From VAZQ01 sp963763365 (GTDB lineage: Bacteria > Pseudomonadota > Alphaproteobacteria > Rhizobiales > Xanthobacteraceae), in the NCBI GenBank assembly GCA_963763365.1, contig CAVXOE010000017.1, positions 310,001-374,000 of the forward strand: 64,000 nucleotides of DNA, written 5' to 3'. Positions 36,808-45,237 of the stretch are shown here, one piece after another; position 1 is the first letter of the stretch, and every line of letters starts with the position of its first letter. The position numbers and the translations under genes were made by a program. The notes beneath the pieces were generated by a model. It did no database searches and was not told the origin of the DNA. It was given only the letters and a program-made list of their open reading frames with translations.

Positions 36808-36997
36808 GGGCGTGCTCCCTCGGTTTTGGGCCTCGTTGCGATGCGAACCATCCGACTATACGCGGGAACCGAGTGGCCGTTGAAGCGGCGGCGTGACAAC
36901 TTGACTTCCCGGTATCGGTGCCCGACCGTTGATCTGTTGGCGAAGCTGGAGCCGCGGTGTGGCCGCGGTCAGGCTCGCCGCTGAACGGGGGGATCGC

Positions 36998-38374
36998 GTG
37001 ACCGGGCGACGCATTTCCGGCACCATCTGCGCGAGTGGGTTGTTCGTTGGCCTGCTGTGCGGGATTGCCGGGGCGGCGCCGGCAACGGGCGGCGAGCCGC
37101 TGCATCTCGCGGGCATCCCGGTCGATTTCATCCTGTTCGGCCTGACGCTGCTGGGCATCGCTCTGTTCCATCATCGCACGTTCGAAATTGCGCTCGCGGG
37201 ACTTGCCGCGATTACCGTCTACAAAGTCGCGTTCACGGGCTTCAATTTTGGCGACGGGCTGCCGGGCCTCGCCGGGCACCTGCAGCACGAATGGGTGATC
37301 CTCGCGAACCTGTTCCTGTTGCTGATGGGCTTTGCGCTCTTGTCGCGGCATTTCGAACAAAGCCGCATCCCCGACGAAATGCCGGCCTTCCTCCCCGACG
37401 ACTGGAAGGGCGGGTTCGCGCTGCTGGTCATCGTATTCGTGCTGTCGAGCTTCCTCGACAACATCGCCGCCGCGCTGATCGGCGGCACCATGGCGCGGCA
37501 TGTGTTCCGGGGAAAGGTCCACATCGGCTATCTCGCCGGCATCGTCGCCGCGTCGAACGCCGGCGGCTCCGGCAGCGTGGTGGGCGACACGACGACCACG
37601 ATGATGTGGATCGACGGCGTGAGCCCGCTGTCCGTGCTGGAGGCCTACGTGGCCGCAAGCGTCGCGCTGGTGATCTTCGGCATTCCGGCCGCGCTGCAGC
37701 AGCACCGGTACTCGCCGATCGTCAAGGACGCGCCGCGCGGCCTCACGATCGAGTGGGCGCGGGTCGTGATCGTGGCGCTGATCCTGATCGCCGCCATTCT
37801 CGCCAACGTGATCGCGAACGTGAAATTTCCCGCGGTGCTCGACGCCATCCCGGTCATCGGCCTTGCGGTATGGGCCGTGATCCTGCTCACGGCTCCGTGG
37901 CGGCGGCCCGACTGGGAGGTCATGCCCGAAACGTTCAAGGGCACGATCTTTCTCCTCGCTCTTGTGACCAGTGCCTCGATGATGCCGGTCGAGAAGCTGC
38001 CCGTCGCGTCCTGGCAGACCGCGCTCGGCCTCGGCTTCGTCTCGGCGGTGTTCGACAATATCCCGCTCACCGCACTGGCGCTCAAGCAGGGCGGCTACGA
38101 CTGGGGCTTCCTCGCCTATGCGGTCGGTTTCGGCGGCTCGATGATCTGGTTCGGCTCTTCCGCCGGTGTCGCGCTCTCCAACATGTACCCGGAGGCCAAA
38201 TCGGTCGGGCAGTGGCTACGGGGCGGCTGGCACGTTGCGGTCGCCTACGTGGTCGGCTTCTTCGTCATGCTGACGGTGCTTGGATGGCACGCGGATGCCG
38301 ACCACAAGAGGCGCGCGCAAGCCTCGGTCACCGCTTCAGAAATGCTCCCCTCCACCATCGGGAATGTCCGCTGA
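36998..38374 (+). CDS. Citrate/NhaD-like ion transporter (ArsB/NhaD superfamily)
   Basis: Membrane protein of 458 residues with about 11-12 helices. The two half-repeats carry related motifs: SSFLDNIAAALIGGTMARHV followed by SNAGGSGSVVGDTTTTMMW, and SAVFDNIPLTALALKQGG followed by GGSMIWFGSSAGVALSN. Paired DN motifs in discontinuous helices are the hallmark of the ArsB/NhaD and CitMHS superfamily. The GTG at 36998 has a G-rich ribosome site (GGGGGGA) upstream. It is distinct from, but the same superfamily as, the transporter 650 bp upstream. Ion or substrate is not determinable. Confidence 0.82.
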   Translation: MTGRRISGTICASGLFVGLLCGIAGAAPATGGEPLHLAGIPVDFILFGLTLLGIALFHHRTFEIALAGLAAITVYKVAFTGFNFGDGLPGLAGHLQHEWVILANLFLLLMGFALLSRHFEQSRIPDEMPAFLPDDWKGGFALLVIVFVLSSFLDNIAAALIGGTMARHVFRGKVHIGYLAGIVAASNAGGSGSVVGDTTTTMMWIDGVSPLSVLEAYVAASVALVIFGIPAALQQHRYSPIVKDAPRGLTIEWARVVIVALILIAAILANVIANVKFPAVLDAIPVIGLAVWAVILLTAPWRRPDWEVMPETFKGTIFLLALVTSASMMPVEKLPVASWQTALGLGFVSAVFDNIPLTALALKQGGYDWGFLAYAVGFGGSMIWFGSSAGVALSNMYPEAKSVGQWLRGGWHVAVAYVVGFFVMLTVLGWHADADHKRRAQASVTASEMLPSTIGNVR

Positions 38375-38497
38375 ACGGGCACATTCCGCCGTAATGTCGA
38401 CAATTTACTGTGGCCTGAAAGCCACTGGGCAAGTGAATTCTGTTGGGACTCGTACGCTCGGGGAAATTAAGGGCGTACGCAGTTGGGGGAACGGGCC

Positions 38498-39313
38498 TTG
38501 ATCACACGTAGCCAGAAGAGCTGCGGACGTCGCCTTGCCGGCGGCGCCTTGCTGGCACTCATCGCGACAATCGGATTTGTCCTTTCGGCTTCGCCGGCAT
38601 CGGCGCAGAACTTCTTCGAGTCGCTGTTCGGCAATCGCCGCTGGTCGCCGCCCGGCAACGCCTATGCGGACCCCAACCAGCCGGTCAATCCATTCGGGCA
38701 ACGGCAGGAGCCGCGCGAAAGCGGCACCGCCTATTGCGTGCGCACCTGCGACGGCCGCTTCTTCCCGATCCAGCGCCACGCCGGCGTGACACCGGCGCAG
38801 GCCTGCAGCTCGTTCTGTCCGGCGAGCCAGACCAAGATTTACAGCGGCAGCACCATCGATCACTCGGTTGGACCGGACGGCAAGCGCTATACCGAGCTCC
38901 CGACTGCCTTCACCTTCCGCGACAAGATCGTTGCGGGCTGCACCTGCAACGGCAAGGACGCGTTCGGGCTCGTAACTCCGAGCGTGGAGAACGATCCGAC
39001 CTTACGCACCGGCGACATCGTCGCGACCAACGCCGGCATGATGGCCTATAGCGGCAGCAGCAACGGCGACAACAAGCGCAAGGTTGCCGAGTTCACGCCG
39101 ATCCAATCCGCGCCTGGCGTACCGAACGACGTGCGCCAGCGGCTGGCCGAGACCAAGATCGTGCCCTCGGAAGGCACCGCGGCTCCGATCAAGATCGTGC
39201 AGCCCGAGATGACGGCGAGCGTTCCGGTTGTCAGCAGGGCCAAGCGCGCGCAGGCCACGCCGCAACAAGCTCCCGCCCAGCAGCAAGGCTGGCGGCCGCC
39301 CTGGTTCTGGTAG
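38498..39313 (+). CDS. DUF2865 domain secreted protein
   Basis: Uncharacterised exported protein of 271 residues, common in Bradyrhizobiaceae and relatives. A signal peptide (about 1-37, ending ASPASAQ) is followed by a cysteine-containing core: YCVRTCDGRFFPIQ, ACSSFCPASQTKIYSGSTID and VAGCTCNGKDAFGL. Six cysteines could form three disulfides in the periplasm. The tail is Ala/Gln-rich. The TTG at 38498 is chosen over one at 38483 because the G run at 38485-38490 then gives normal ribosome-site spacing. No function is known for the family. Confidence 0.82.
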   Translation: MITRSQKSCGRRLAGGALLALIATIGFVLSASPASAQNFFESLFGNRRWSPPGNAYADPNQPVNPFGQRQEPRESGTAYCVRTCDGRFFPIQRHAGVTPAQACSSFCPASQTKIYSGSTIDHSVGPDGKRYTELPTAFTFRDKIVAGCTCNGKDAFGLVTPSVENDPTLRTGDIVATNAGMMAYSGSSNGDNKRKVAEFTPIQSAPGVPNDVRQRLAETKIVPSEGTAAPIKIVQPEMTASVPVVSRAKRAQATPQQAPAQQQGWRPPWFW

Positions 39314-39348
39314 CGGCGAGCGGCTGATCCATCAGTCGCCCCGGCCGA

Positions 39349-40434
39349 TCATTCATCGAGACCCGCGACAACTTCTTCGGCCAGCGACAGCGCCGAGGTC
39401 AGCCCGGGCGACTCGATGCCGAACAGATTGACGAGCCGCGGCACGCCGTGCTGCGCCGGCCCGTCGATCATGAAATCCGCCGCCGCTTCTTTCTCGCCGG
39501 TCAGCTTCGGCCGGATGCCGGCATAGTCCGGCACCAGCGCGCCGTCCGGCAGGCGGGGAAAATACTTGCGGATGCTGGCGTAGAACACGTCCGCGCGTCG
39601 CGGATCGACGTCGTAGTTCTCCTTCTCGGTCCATTCGACGTCCGGGCCGAAGCGCATGCGGCCGGCAAGATCGAGCGTCACGTGCACGCCGAGCCCGCCG
39701 TGGATCGGCGCCGGATAGATGAGCCGCGAGAACACCGGCCTGCCCGCGTAGCCGAAATAGCTGCCCTTGCCGAGGAACAGCCGCGGCACCCGCTCTTGCG
39801 GATAGCCCTCGGTTGCGCCGCCGAGGCGCTGGGCGCCGAGGCCGGCCGCGTTGACCACGGCATCAACCGTGATGGTGTCGCCGCCCGCCTGGAGGAGCCA
39901 TCCGCCCTGCACCTGCGTGATGCGGTCGATCCGGGTGTTGAACGCGATCATGCCGCCGTGATCTTCCAGGTCGCCCTGCAGCGCCAGCATGTAGCGGTGG
40001 CTGTCGACCACGCCGGTCTCGGGCGAGCGCATCGCGGCGAGACAGAACAGCTCGGGCTCCATTCGCTTTGCCGCCGCACCGTCGATCAGATCGCAGCCCT
40101 CGACGCCGTTGATCTGCGACTGCTTGAGGATGGCGGAGAGCTTGTCGATCTCCGGCTCGCTGGTCGCGACGACGAGCTTGCCGCATTTCGTGTGCGGCAC
40201 GCCGTGCGAGGCGCAGAACTCGTACAGCATGCGCCGCCCGCGCGGGCAGTGATAGGCGCGCTTGGAACCCGTGGTGTAGTAGAGCCCGGCGTGGATGACT
40301 TCGCTGTTGCGCGAAGACACGCCGGTGCCGATCGCGTCGGCGGCTTCCGCCACGATCACCTCGTGGCCGTCGAGCGCGGCCTTGCGCGCGATCGCCAAGC
40401 CCACCACCCCTGCCCCGACGACCAGAACCTGCAC
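39349..40434 (-). CDS. FAD-dependent oxidoreductase, L-2-hydroxyglutarate oxidase-like
   Basis: DAO-family flavoprotein of 361 residues, most like LhgO/L2HGDH, which oxidises L-2-hydroxyglutarate to 2-oxoglutarate. The dinucleotide motif VLVVGAGVVGLAIARKAALD opens the protein. SSRNSEVIHAGLYY (near 45) is characteristic of the family, and the C-terminus has PDYAGIRPKL and GIESPGLTSALSLAEEV. The GTG at 40434 puts the Rossmann motif at the N-terminus; sequence upstream does not resemble the family. It lies 56 bp after pobA on the same strand. Other hydroxy-acid substrates are possible. Confidence 0.85.
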   Translation of the reverse strand: MQVLVVGAGVVGLAIARKAALDGHEVIVAEAADAIGTGVSSRNSEVIHAGLYYTTGSKRAYHCPRGRRMLYEFCASHGVPHTKCGKLVVATSEPEIDKLSAILKQSQINGVEGCDLIDGAAAKRMEPELFCLAAMRSPETGVVDSHRYMLALQGDLEDHGGMIAFNTRIDRITQVQGGWLLQAGGDTITVDAVVNAAGLGAQRLGGATEGYPQERVPRLFLGKGSYFGYAGRPVFSRLIYPAPIHGGLGVHVTLDLAGRMRFGPDVEWTEKENYDVDPRRADVFYASIRKYFPRLPDGALVPDYAGIRPKLTGEKEAAADFMIDGPAQHGVPRLVNLFGIESPGLTSALSLAEEVVAGLDE

Positions 40435-40490
40435 GCGCGCCTCGCCTCGTTGAATGCCGGGCGATTTCTGCGGCAAACCGAAGAAAAACG

Positions 40491-41660
40491 CTAGGCCTCG
40501 ACCGGCAGCCCGACGTAATTCTCGGCGAGCGAGAGGGAAGCCGCCTCGGAGCTCGTTACGTAATCGAGCTCGGCAAGCTGGCGCTTGCGATCGAACGCAT
40601 TGTGCACGGGATCGATGTGAAAGATCTGCGTCATCCACCAGGAGAAGCGCTGCGCCTTCCAGGTGCGCCGCAGGCAGGTCTGCGAGTAGCGCGCCAGCAG
40701 GTCATGGCGGCCGGAGCGATAGAACTCCTCGATCGCGCGCGACAGCACGAGCACGTCGGCGAGCGCGAGGTTCATGCCCTTGGCGCCGGTCGGCGGCTGG
40801 ATGTGGGCGGAGTTGCCCGCGAGGAACAGCCGGCCATACTGCATCGGCTCGACCACGAAGCTGCGCATCGCGGTGATGCCCTTCTGCAGCATCTCGCCCT
40901 CGGCGAGCGGCTTCGTGCCGCCGATGCGCGCGTGCAGTTCCTTCCAGATTGCCTCGTCCGTCCAATTCTCGATCTCGTCGTCCGGCGCGCACTGGAAATA
41001 GAGCCGCGCCAGAGTGGGTGACCGCATGGTGTAGAGCGCGAAGCCGCGCGGGTTGTAAGCATAAATCAGTTCGTCATCCGGCGGCGGCGATGCCGAGAGG
41101 ATGCCGACCCAGCCGAACGGATATTCGCGGTCGTAGACGGTGAGTGCGGTCGCCGGAATGCTCGGCCGGCAGATACCGTGAAAGCCGTCGCAGCCGCCGA
41201 TGAAATCGCAGTCGAGCTCCTGCGCCTTGCCGTCATGACGGAAGCGGATTTTCGGCGCGTCGCCGGTGAGGTCGTGCACGCTCACGTCGGAAACTTCGAA
41301 CAGGATCTGCCCGCCGTCCGCAAGCCGCCGGTCGATCAGGTCCTTCACCACCTCCTGCTGGCCGTAGATGGTCACACCCTTGCCGAGCAGCTTGCGGAAA
41401 TTGATGTGGCGCAGTTCACCTTCGAAGCAGAAATGAATGCCGTCGTGGAACATCGCTTCGCGCTTCATGCGCTCGCCGACGCCGGTGTCGACCAAGAGGT
41501 CGGTCGCCCATTGTTCAAGGAGACCGGCGCGAATGCGGCTCTCGATGTAGTCGCGGCTGCGGTTTTCCAGGATGATGGATTCGATGCCTGCGAGGTGCAG
41601 CAGGTGCGACAGCATCAGCCCCGCGGGGCCCGCTCCGATAATGCCGACTGGCGTGCGCAT
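40491..41660 (-). CDS. pobA: 4-hydroxybenzoate 3-monooxygenase
   Basis: Flavoprotein hydroxylase that makes protocatechuate from 4-hydroxybenzoate with NADPH and O2, feeding the beta-ketoadipate pathway. It has 389 residues, within the usual 390-395. FAD motifs are VGIIGAGPAGLMLSHLLHLA at the N-terminus, DFIGGCDGFHG near residue 155 and RLFLAGNSAHIQPPTGAKG near 275. Active-site segments such as SRIRAGLLEQ and YYHPRGFAL-like YAYNPRGFAL are present. No pobR or pca genes are in the window. The following gene encodes a second flavoprotein. Confidence 0.93.
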   Translation of the reverse strand: MRTPVGIIGAGPAGLMLSHLLHLAGIESIILENRSRDYIESRIRAGLLEQWATDLLVDTGVGERMKREAMFHDGIHFCFEGELRHINFRKLLGKGVTIYGQQEVVKDLIDRRLADGGQILFEVSDVSVHDLTGDAPKIRFRHDGKAQELDCDFIGGCDGFHGICRPSIPATALTVYDREYPFGWVGILSASPPPDDELIYAYNPRGFALYTMRSPTLARLYFQCAPDDEIENWTDEAIWKELHARIGGTKPLAEGEMLQKGITAMRSFVVEPMQYGRLFLAGNSAHIQPPTGAKGMNLALADVLVLSRAIEEFYRSGRHDLLARYSQTCLRRTWKAQRFSWWMTQIFHIDPVHNAFDRKRQLAELDYVTSSEAASLSLAENYVGLPVEA

Positions 41661-41782
41661 GTTGTCCGTCTCCTTCCGCCAACCGGTGAGCCTTTAATGA
41701 CCGCGGACCGTCCCTGGGAAGGGATGATTGCGGGATTGTATTGCACATCGCCGCGAGGTGGCCGGCTTCGAGGTGGTCGGCG

Positions 41783-42307
41783 TCAAGGTGCGTAACGGTT
41801 GAAGACCAAGTCGCGCGCTTTGACGACCTCGTGGCAGGCAAAACAGGTGTTGTGCACCGCCTCGCTGGCGGGTTTGCCGTCGTTGAATTGTGCGAACCCC
41901 CAGCCGCCGGTGGAGGCGTATTTTGTTGAGTCCTTGACCATGAACTGAACCCCGTTCTTGGGTGGCCCGGCCACGAAAGACTGCCGACGGCCAAAGGCTT
42001 TTTCGCTCTCCTCCAACGGGTCGTAGCTCCAGGCGAGCCGGGCAATGACGGTGCCGTCCGGGTACGGAAGCGTCCCTTCCCGCGCGGCCTTGAGGGCTAC
42101 GTCGTTGCCCAGAATGGCGCGCAGATCGTTGAGGCTGCCCTCTTCGTGGGCGACGGAGATCAATCGCCAGTCGCGGTATCCAGGGGGAATTTTGATTCCG
42201 AAGATCGGGGCGGCCTCGCCATCGGCCTGTCCGGATGCGGGCGCCATGTAGGCGACCACGCCGGCCAGGGCTGCGGTTGCAACCAGTACGCAAGCGATCC
42301 GTCTCAT
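41783..42307 (-). CDS. Cytochrome P460 family protein
   Basis: Exported 174-residue c-type haem protein. It has a signal peptide (about 1-27, ending ASGQA) and a P460 domain, including YRDWRLISVAH and GWGFAQFNDGKP. The haem motif CFACH sits near the C-terminus at about 158-162. P460 proteins in ammonia oxidisers oxidise hydroxylamine; members in heterotrophs are mostly uncharacterised and may handle nitric oxide or hydroxylamine. It is the last of three codirectional genes for exported proteins, 30 bp after the thioredoxin-like gene. The lysine crosslink typical of true P460 haem cannot be confirmed from sequence. Confidence 0.83.
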   Translation of the reverse strand: MRRIACVLVATAALAGVVAYMAPASGQADGEAAPIFGIKIPPGYRDWRLISVAHEEGSLNDLRAILGNDVALKAAREGTLPYPDGTVIARLAWSYDPLEESEKAFGRRQSFVAGPPKNGVQFMVKDSTKYASTGGWGFAQFNDGKPASEAVHNTCFACHEVVKARDLVFNRYAP

Positions 42308-42337
42308 CGGGGCCTCCTTGTCATGCCTACCAGCGGG

Positions 42338-43453
42338 TCAGCCGAACGTGAACGCAAAAGCCTCCACGCCCGAATCGAGAAACTCGATTTCGAACTGTCG
42401 ATCGGCGATGGGCGTTGGTTGCCGGATGAGCTGGTAGAGACGCTGCTCGGTCACCGTGCCATTGCCTGCTTCGTCAACGTCTACTCCGTGAGCCACGCCT
42501 GGCGGCTGTCCATCGATCAGCACGCGAAATCTCACGGACGTTCCTGGCGCTGTTGGGCCCATGACGAGATGAAGATCGCGGGCGTGAAAGCGGTACGTGA
42601 CGCGGCCATTGGCCTTGTTCAGTACGGCGGCATCCTTCTTCACTGTCCAATCGCCAGACAGCGCCCATGCATTCAGGCGCAACCGCGCGGGCAGTTCATA
42701 CATACGAGGCTTGTCCAGCACTGCCCCGCCTGGAGACGCAAAGTTCTCGGTGCGCTCAAACCCGACATAGTTTTCCGGCGACTTCAGGTTACGCCAGTCG
42801 GCGGCAACGTCGACACCGCGAGCATTCACCGAAACCGGTTCAAGGTTGATGCTGGAGGCTCCGGCCTCTCGCAGCAGTTCTTGAATGACCATTTCCGACT
42901 GTTCGTATGCACCTTCACCAAAATAATGATGCCGAACACGCCCCTGCGAATCGATGAAATACAGCGCCGGCCACGCTTGGTTCCGGAACGCACGCCAAAT
43001 CACATGGTCATTGTCGACCGCGATCGGGTAATCGATCTTGGCGTCTTTCACGGCCCAGCGAACGTTGGCGATATTCTTTTCGAATTCGAATTCAGGCGTG
43101 TGGACGCCGATCACCACCAGTCCCTGGTCCTTATATTTCTCGGACCACGCGCGGATGTAGGGAAGCGTGCGCCGCCAGTTGATGCAGGTGTAGGTCCAGA
43201 AATCGATCAGAACGACTTTTCCGCGCAGAGCCGGCGGCATCAGGGGTGGCGAATTCAGCCATTCAGTCGCACGCTCAAGAGAAGCCAACTCGTTCTGGCC
43301 GGAAAATTGGCCGAAGGTGAACCCGTGAAGGAACGGAACCCGCGCCCCTGTAGACGTCATCGGCTGGGCATTCATTTCCCCTATGAAGCCGGCAATCGGT
43401 GCCCAGATTGCCGCGACGAGCACCGCGGCTGCCAAACGCTGGTTTGTCTTCAT
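42338..43453 (-). CDS. Exported thioredoxin-like protein with DipZ-type C-terminal domain
   Basis: Protein of 371 residues with a signal sequence (about 5-28), then a TlpA/AhpC-like thioredoxin fold and a carbohydrate-binding-like beta domain as in the C-terminal part of DipZ. The redox motif reads WTYTCINWRRTLPYIRAW: the first cysteine is present but the second position of CxxC is tryptophan. It therefore cannot form the classic intramolecular disulfide, and may act as a one-cysteine peroxidase-like or glutathione-type enzyme. The ATG at 43453 gives the signal peptide; an upstream extension is unlikely. It lies 56 bp after the epoxide hydrolase gene. Confidence 0.82.
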   Translation of the reverse strand: MKTNQRLAAAVLVAAIWAPIAGFIGEMNAQPMTSTGARVPFLHGFTFGQFSGQNELASLERATEWLNSPPLMPPALRGKVVLIDFWTYTCINWRRTLPYIRAWSEKYKDQGLVVIGVHTPEFEFEKNIANVRWAVKDAKIDYPIAVDNDHVIWRAFRNQAWPALYFIDSQGRVRHHYFGEGAYEQSEMVIQELLREAGASSINLEPVSVNARGVDVAADWRNLKSPENYVGFERTENFASPGGAVLDKPRMYELPARLRLNAWALSGDWTVKKDAAVLNKANGRVTYRFHARDLHLVMGPTAPGTSVRFRVLIDGQPPGVAHGVDVDEAGNGTVTEQRLYQLIRQPTPIADRQFEIEFLDSGVEAFAFTFG

Positions 43454-43509
43454 CGATAAATCCCTTCCAGATCTCGATCGAAGCCCGCGCGTCACCCGGC
43501 AATCTCGAA

Positions 43510-44781
43510 TCAGGGGTGCCGGAGCGATCTGAACGCCGCACGGAGTTCCTCGGAGAACAGCTGCGGCTCTTCCCATGCGGCGAAGTGCCCGCCCTTATCC
43601 GCCTCGTGGAAGTAGATGAGATTGCGATAGGCGCGCCGGGCCCACGTCTCCGGGGCTCGATAGACCTCCTCCGGAAACACCGTGATGGCCACCGGGAGCG
43701 AGATGCCCGCGGTCATCTGCGCGGCCGAGAGCAGAACGCTTTGGCCGGCGGTTTCCCAGTACAGGCGAGCCGCCGAGGTCGCGGTGTTCGTCAACCAGTA
43801 CAGCGTGATGTCGTCCAGCACGTCATCTCGGTGGAGCAAGCGCTCGGGCTCACCGTTGTTGTAGTCATACATCCACGCCGCAAGCCCCACGGGAGAGTCC
43901 GTCAGGGCGTAGCCGATCGTCTGCGGCCGCGTGCCCATCATTGCGCCGTAGGCCCTGTACTTCTTGTAGAACGTGTCGAGCGAGGCGAACGCAGCGCGTT
44001 CCTTCTCGGAGAGCCCCGCCGGCGCGGGCCCACCGGCGTTGAGCACCGCGGCCACGTCGGGCGGCAACGTCGCCGGCAAGTTGATGTGGATGCCGATCAA
44101 TCCCGCCGCCGCTTGGCGCGCCATCGCACTGGAGACGGGGGAGCCCCAGTCGCCGCCCTGGGCGACGTAGCGGGTGTATCCGAGGCGCTTCATCAACTCG
44201 GCCCAGGCTCGGGCGATGCGGTCGGGATTCCAGCCCATGCCTTTTGGTTTGCCGGAGAAGCCGTAGCCGGGCATCGACGGAATCACGAGATGGAAGGCGT
44301 CCGATGCGTTTCCGCCATGCGCCGTGGGATTGGTCAGCGGATCGATAATCTTCAACTGCTCGATCACCGAACCTGGCCAGCCGTGCGTGATGACGAGCGG
44401 CAAGGCATTCGCGTGACGGGATTTCACATGAATGAAATGAACGTCGACTCCGTCGATCTCGGTCATGAACATGGGCAACGCGTTCAGTCGTGCCTCGACC
44501 TTTCGCCAGTCGTAATCCGTGCCCCAGTACTGCACGACCTCCTGGAGCTTCTTTAGCTGTACGCCCTGCGACCGGTCATTGACCGTTTCCTGATCCGGCC
44601 ATCGCGTGGCCGCGATGCGCCGGCGAAGGTCGGCGAGTTGCTCCTCCGGAACGGAGATGCGGAAGGGCCGAATTGTGTTGTCGTCCGCCGCCGCGGCAAA
44701 TTGGTCGGGAAGGAGACTGACTGCGTTCGCGGCCGCTACGGTGGCTAGAAAATCCCGTCGTGTTGGCGATGTCGCAGACAT
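43510..44781 (-). CDS. Tat-exported epoxide hydrolase (EHN family)
   Basis: Alpha/beta hydrolase of 423 residues with the epoxide hydrolase N-terminal domain. A twin-arginine signal (TRRDFLATVAAANAV) precedes IRPFRISVPEEQLADLRRRI. The oxyanion motif HGWPGS lies near residue 135, the nucleophile aspartate in QGGDWGSPV near 215, and the general-base histidine in KGGHFAAWEEP near the end. It likely opens epoxides outside the cytoplasm. The ATG at 44781 has AGGGAGAA upstream. It is the first gene of a three-gene run with the thioredoxin-like and cytochrome P460 genes. Confidence 0.88.
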   Translation of the reverse strand: MSATSPTRRDFLATVAAANAVSLLPDQFAAAADDNTIRPFRISVPEEQLADLRRRIAATRWPDQETVNDRSQGVQLKKLQEVVQYWGTDYDWRKVEARLNALPMFMTEIDGVDVHFIHVKSRHANALPLVITHGWPGSVIEQLKIIDPLTNPTAHGGNASDAFHLVIPSMPGYGFSGKPKGMGWNPDRIARAWAELMKRLGYTRYVAQGGDWGSPVSSAMARQAAAGLIGIHINLPATLPPDVAAVLNAGGPAPAGLSEKERAAFASLDTFYKKYRAYGAMMGTRPQTIGYALTDSPVGLAAWMYDYNNGEPERLLHRDDVLDDITLYWLTNTATSAARLYWETAGQSVLLSAAQMTAGISLPVAITVFPEEVYRAPETWARRAYRNLIYFHEADKGGHFAAWEEPQLFSEELRAAFRSLRHP

Positions 44782-45103
44782 GATGTTCTCCCTCATTGCG
44801 CGAAATGGAAAGCACTGCAGAGGATGCTCGGGGCGCGCCGATCAAAAGCCCGCCGAGCACAAACCCGGCTAGGACGAAGCTCAAGACATATTACGCGACC
44901 GCGTCCATCGTCCCATCCGGCCGGTGGCCAGCCACCGTGATGGGCCCGAGCGGCTAGAGCGCATGACCCGCCCGGCGAAGGACCGAGCGGAGCACAAAAG
45001 GCCCCGCACCAGCCCGTCGGGAGTACCTCGCGGATGGCGATTCTTTCCTCACCAAGATATGAAAAAACGCGGTAGCTGCTTAACTTATTGCACCTCCAGC
45101 GGA
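44782..45103. other. Non-coding gap between epoxide hydrolase and rhlE genes
   Basis: The 456-bp divergent gap (44782-45237) holds no convincing gene. A minus-strand open frame across it lacks a recognisable domain and has erratic composition. The right third contains the likely rhlE promoter, listed separately. No clear promoter for the epoxide hydrolase gene was seen. Confidence 0.5.
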
Positions 45104-45131
45104 TTGACATTCCCCCCTGCGCCACTATGTT
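45104..45131 (+). promoter_or_regulatory. Probable sigma-70 promoter of the rhlE-type helicase gene
   Basis: A consensus TTGACA at 45104-45109 is separated by 16 bp from TATGTT at 45126-45131 (four of six matches to TATAAT). Initiation near 45138 would leave a leader of about 100 bases before the ATG at 45238, as is common for DEAD-box helicase genes. Confidence 0.55.
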
Positions 45132-45237
45132 CCCGGCAACCGGTTCGAAATGAAACTTTCGACCGCCCCTCTCGCGCACCGTCGTTTTTTGGTCATCCGG
45201 CGCGATTAGTGTCCGGGCGGTTCTCCATAGAGGTTGC

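Noticed and set aside
42338..43453. Thioredoxin-like gene considered as a cytochrome c maturation factor (ccmG/tlpA)
   Set aside because: It lacks CxxC and has a DipZ-like C-terminal domain; neighbours are not ccm genes.
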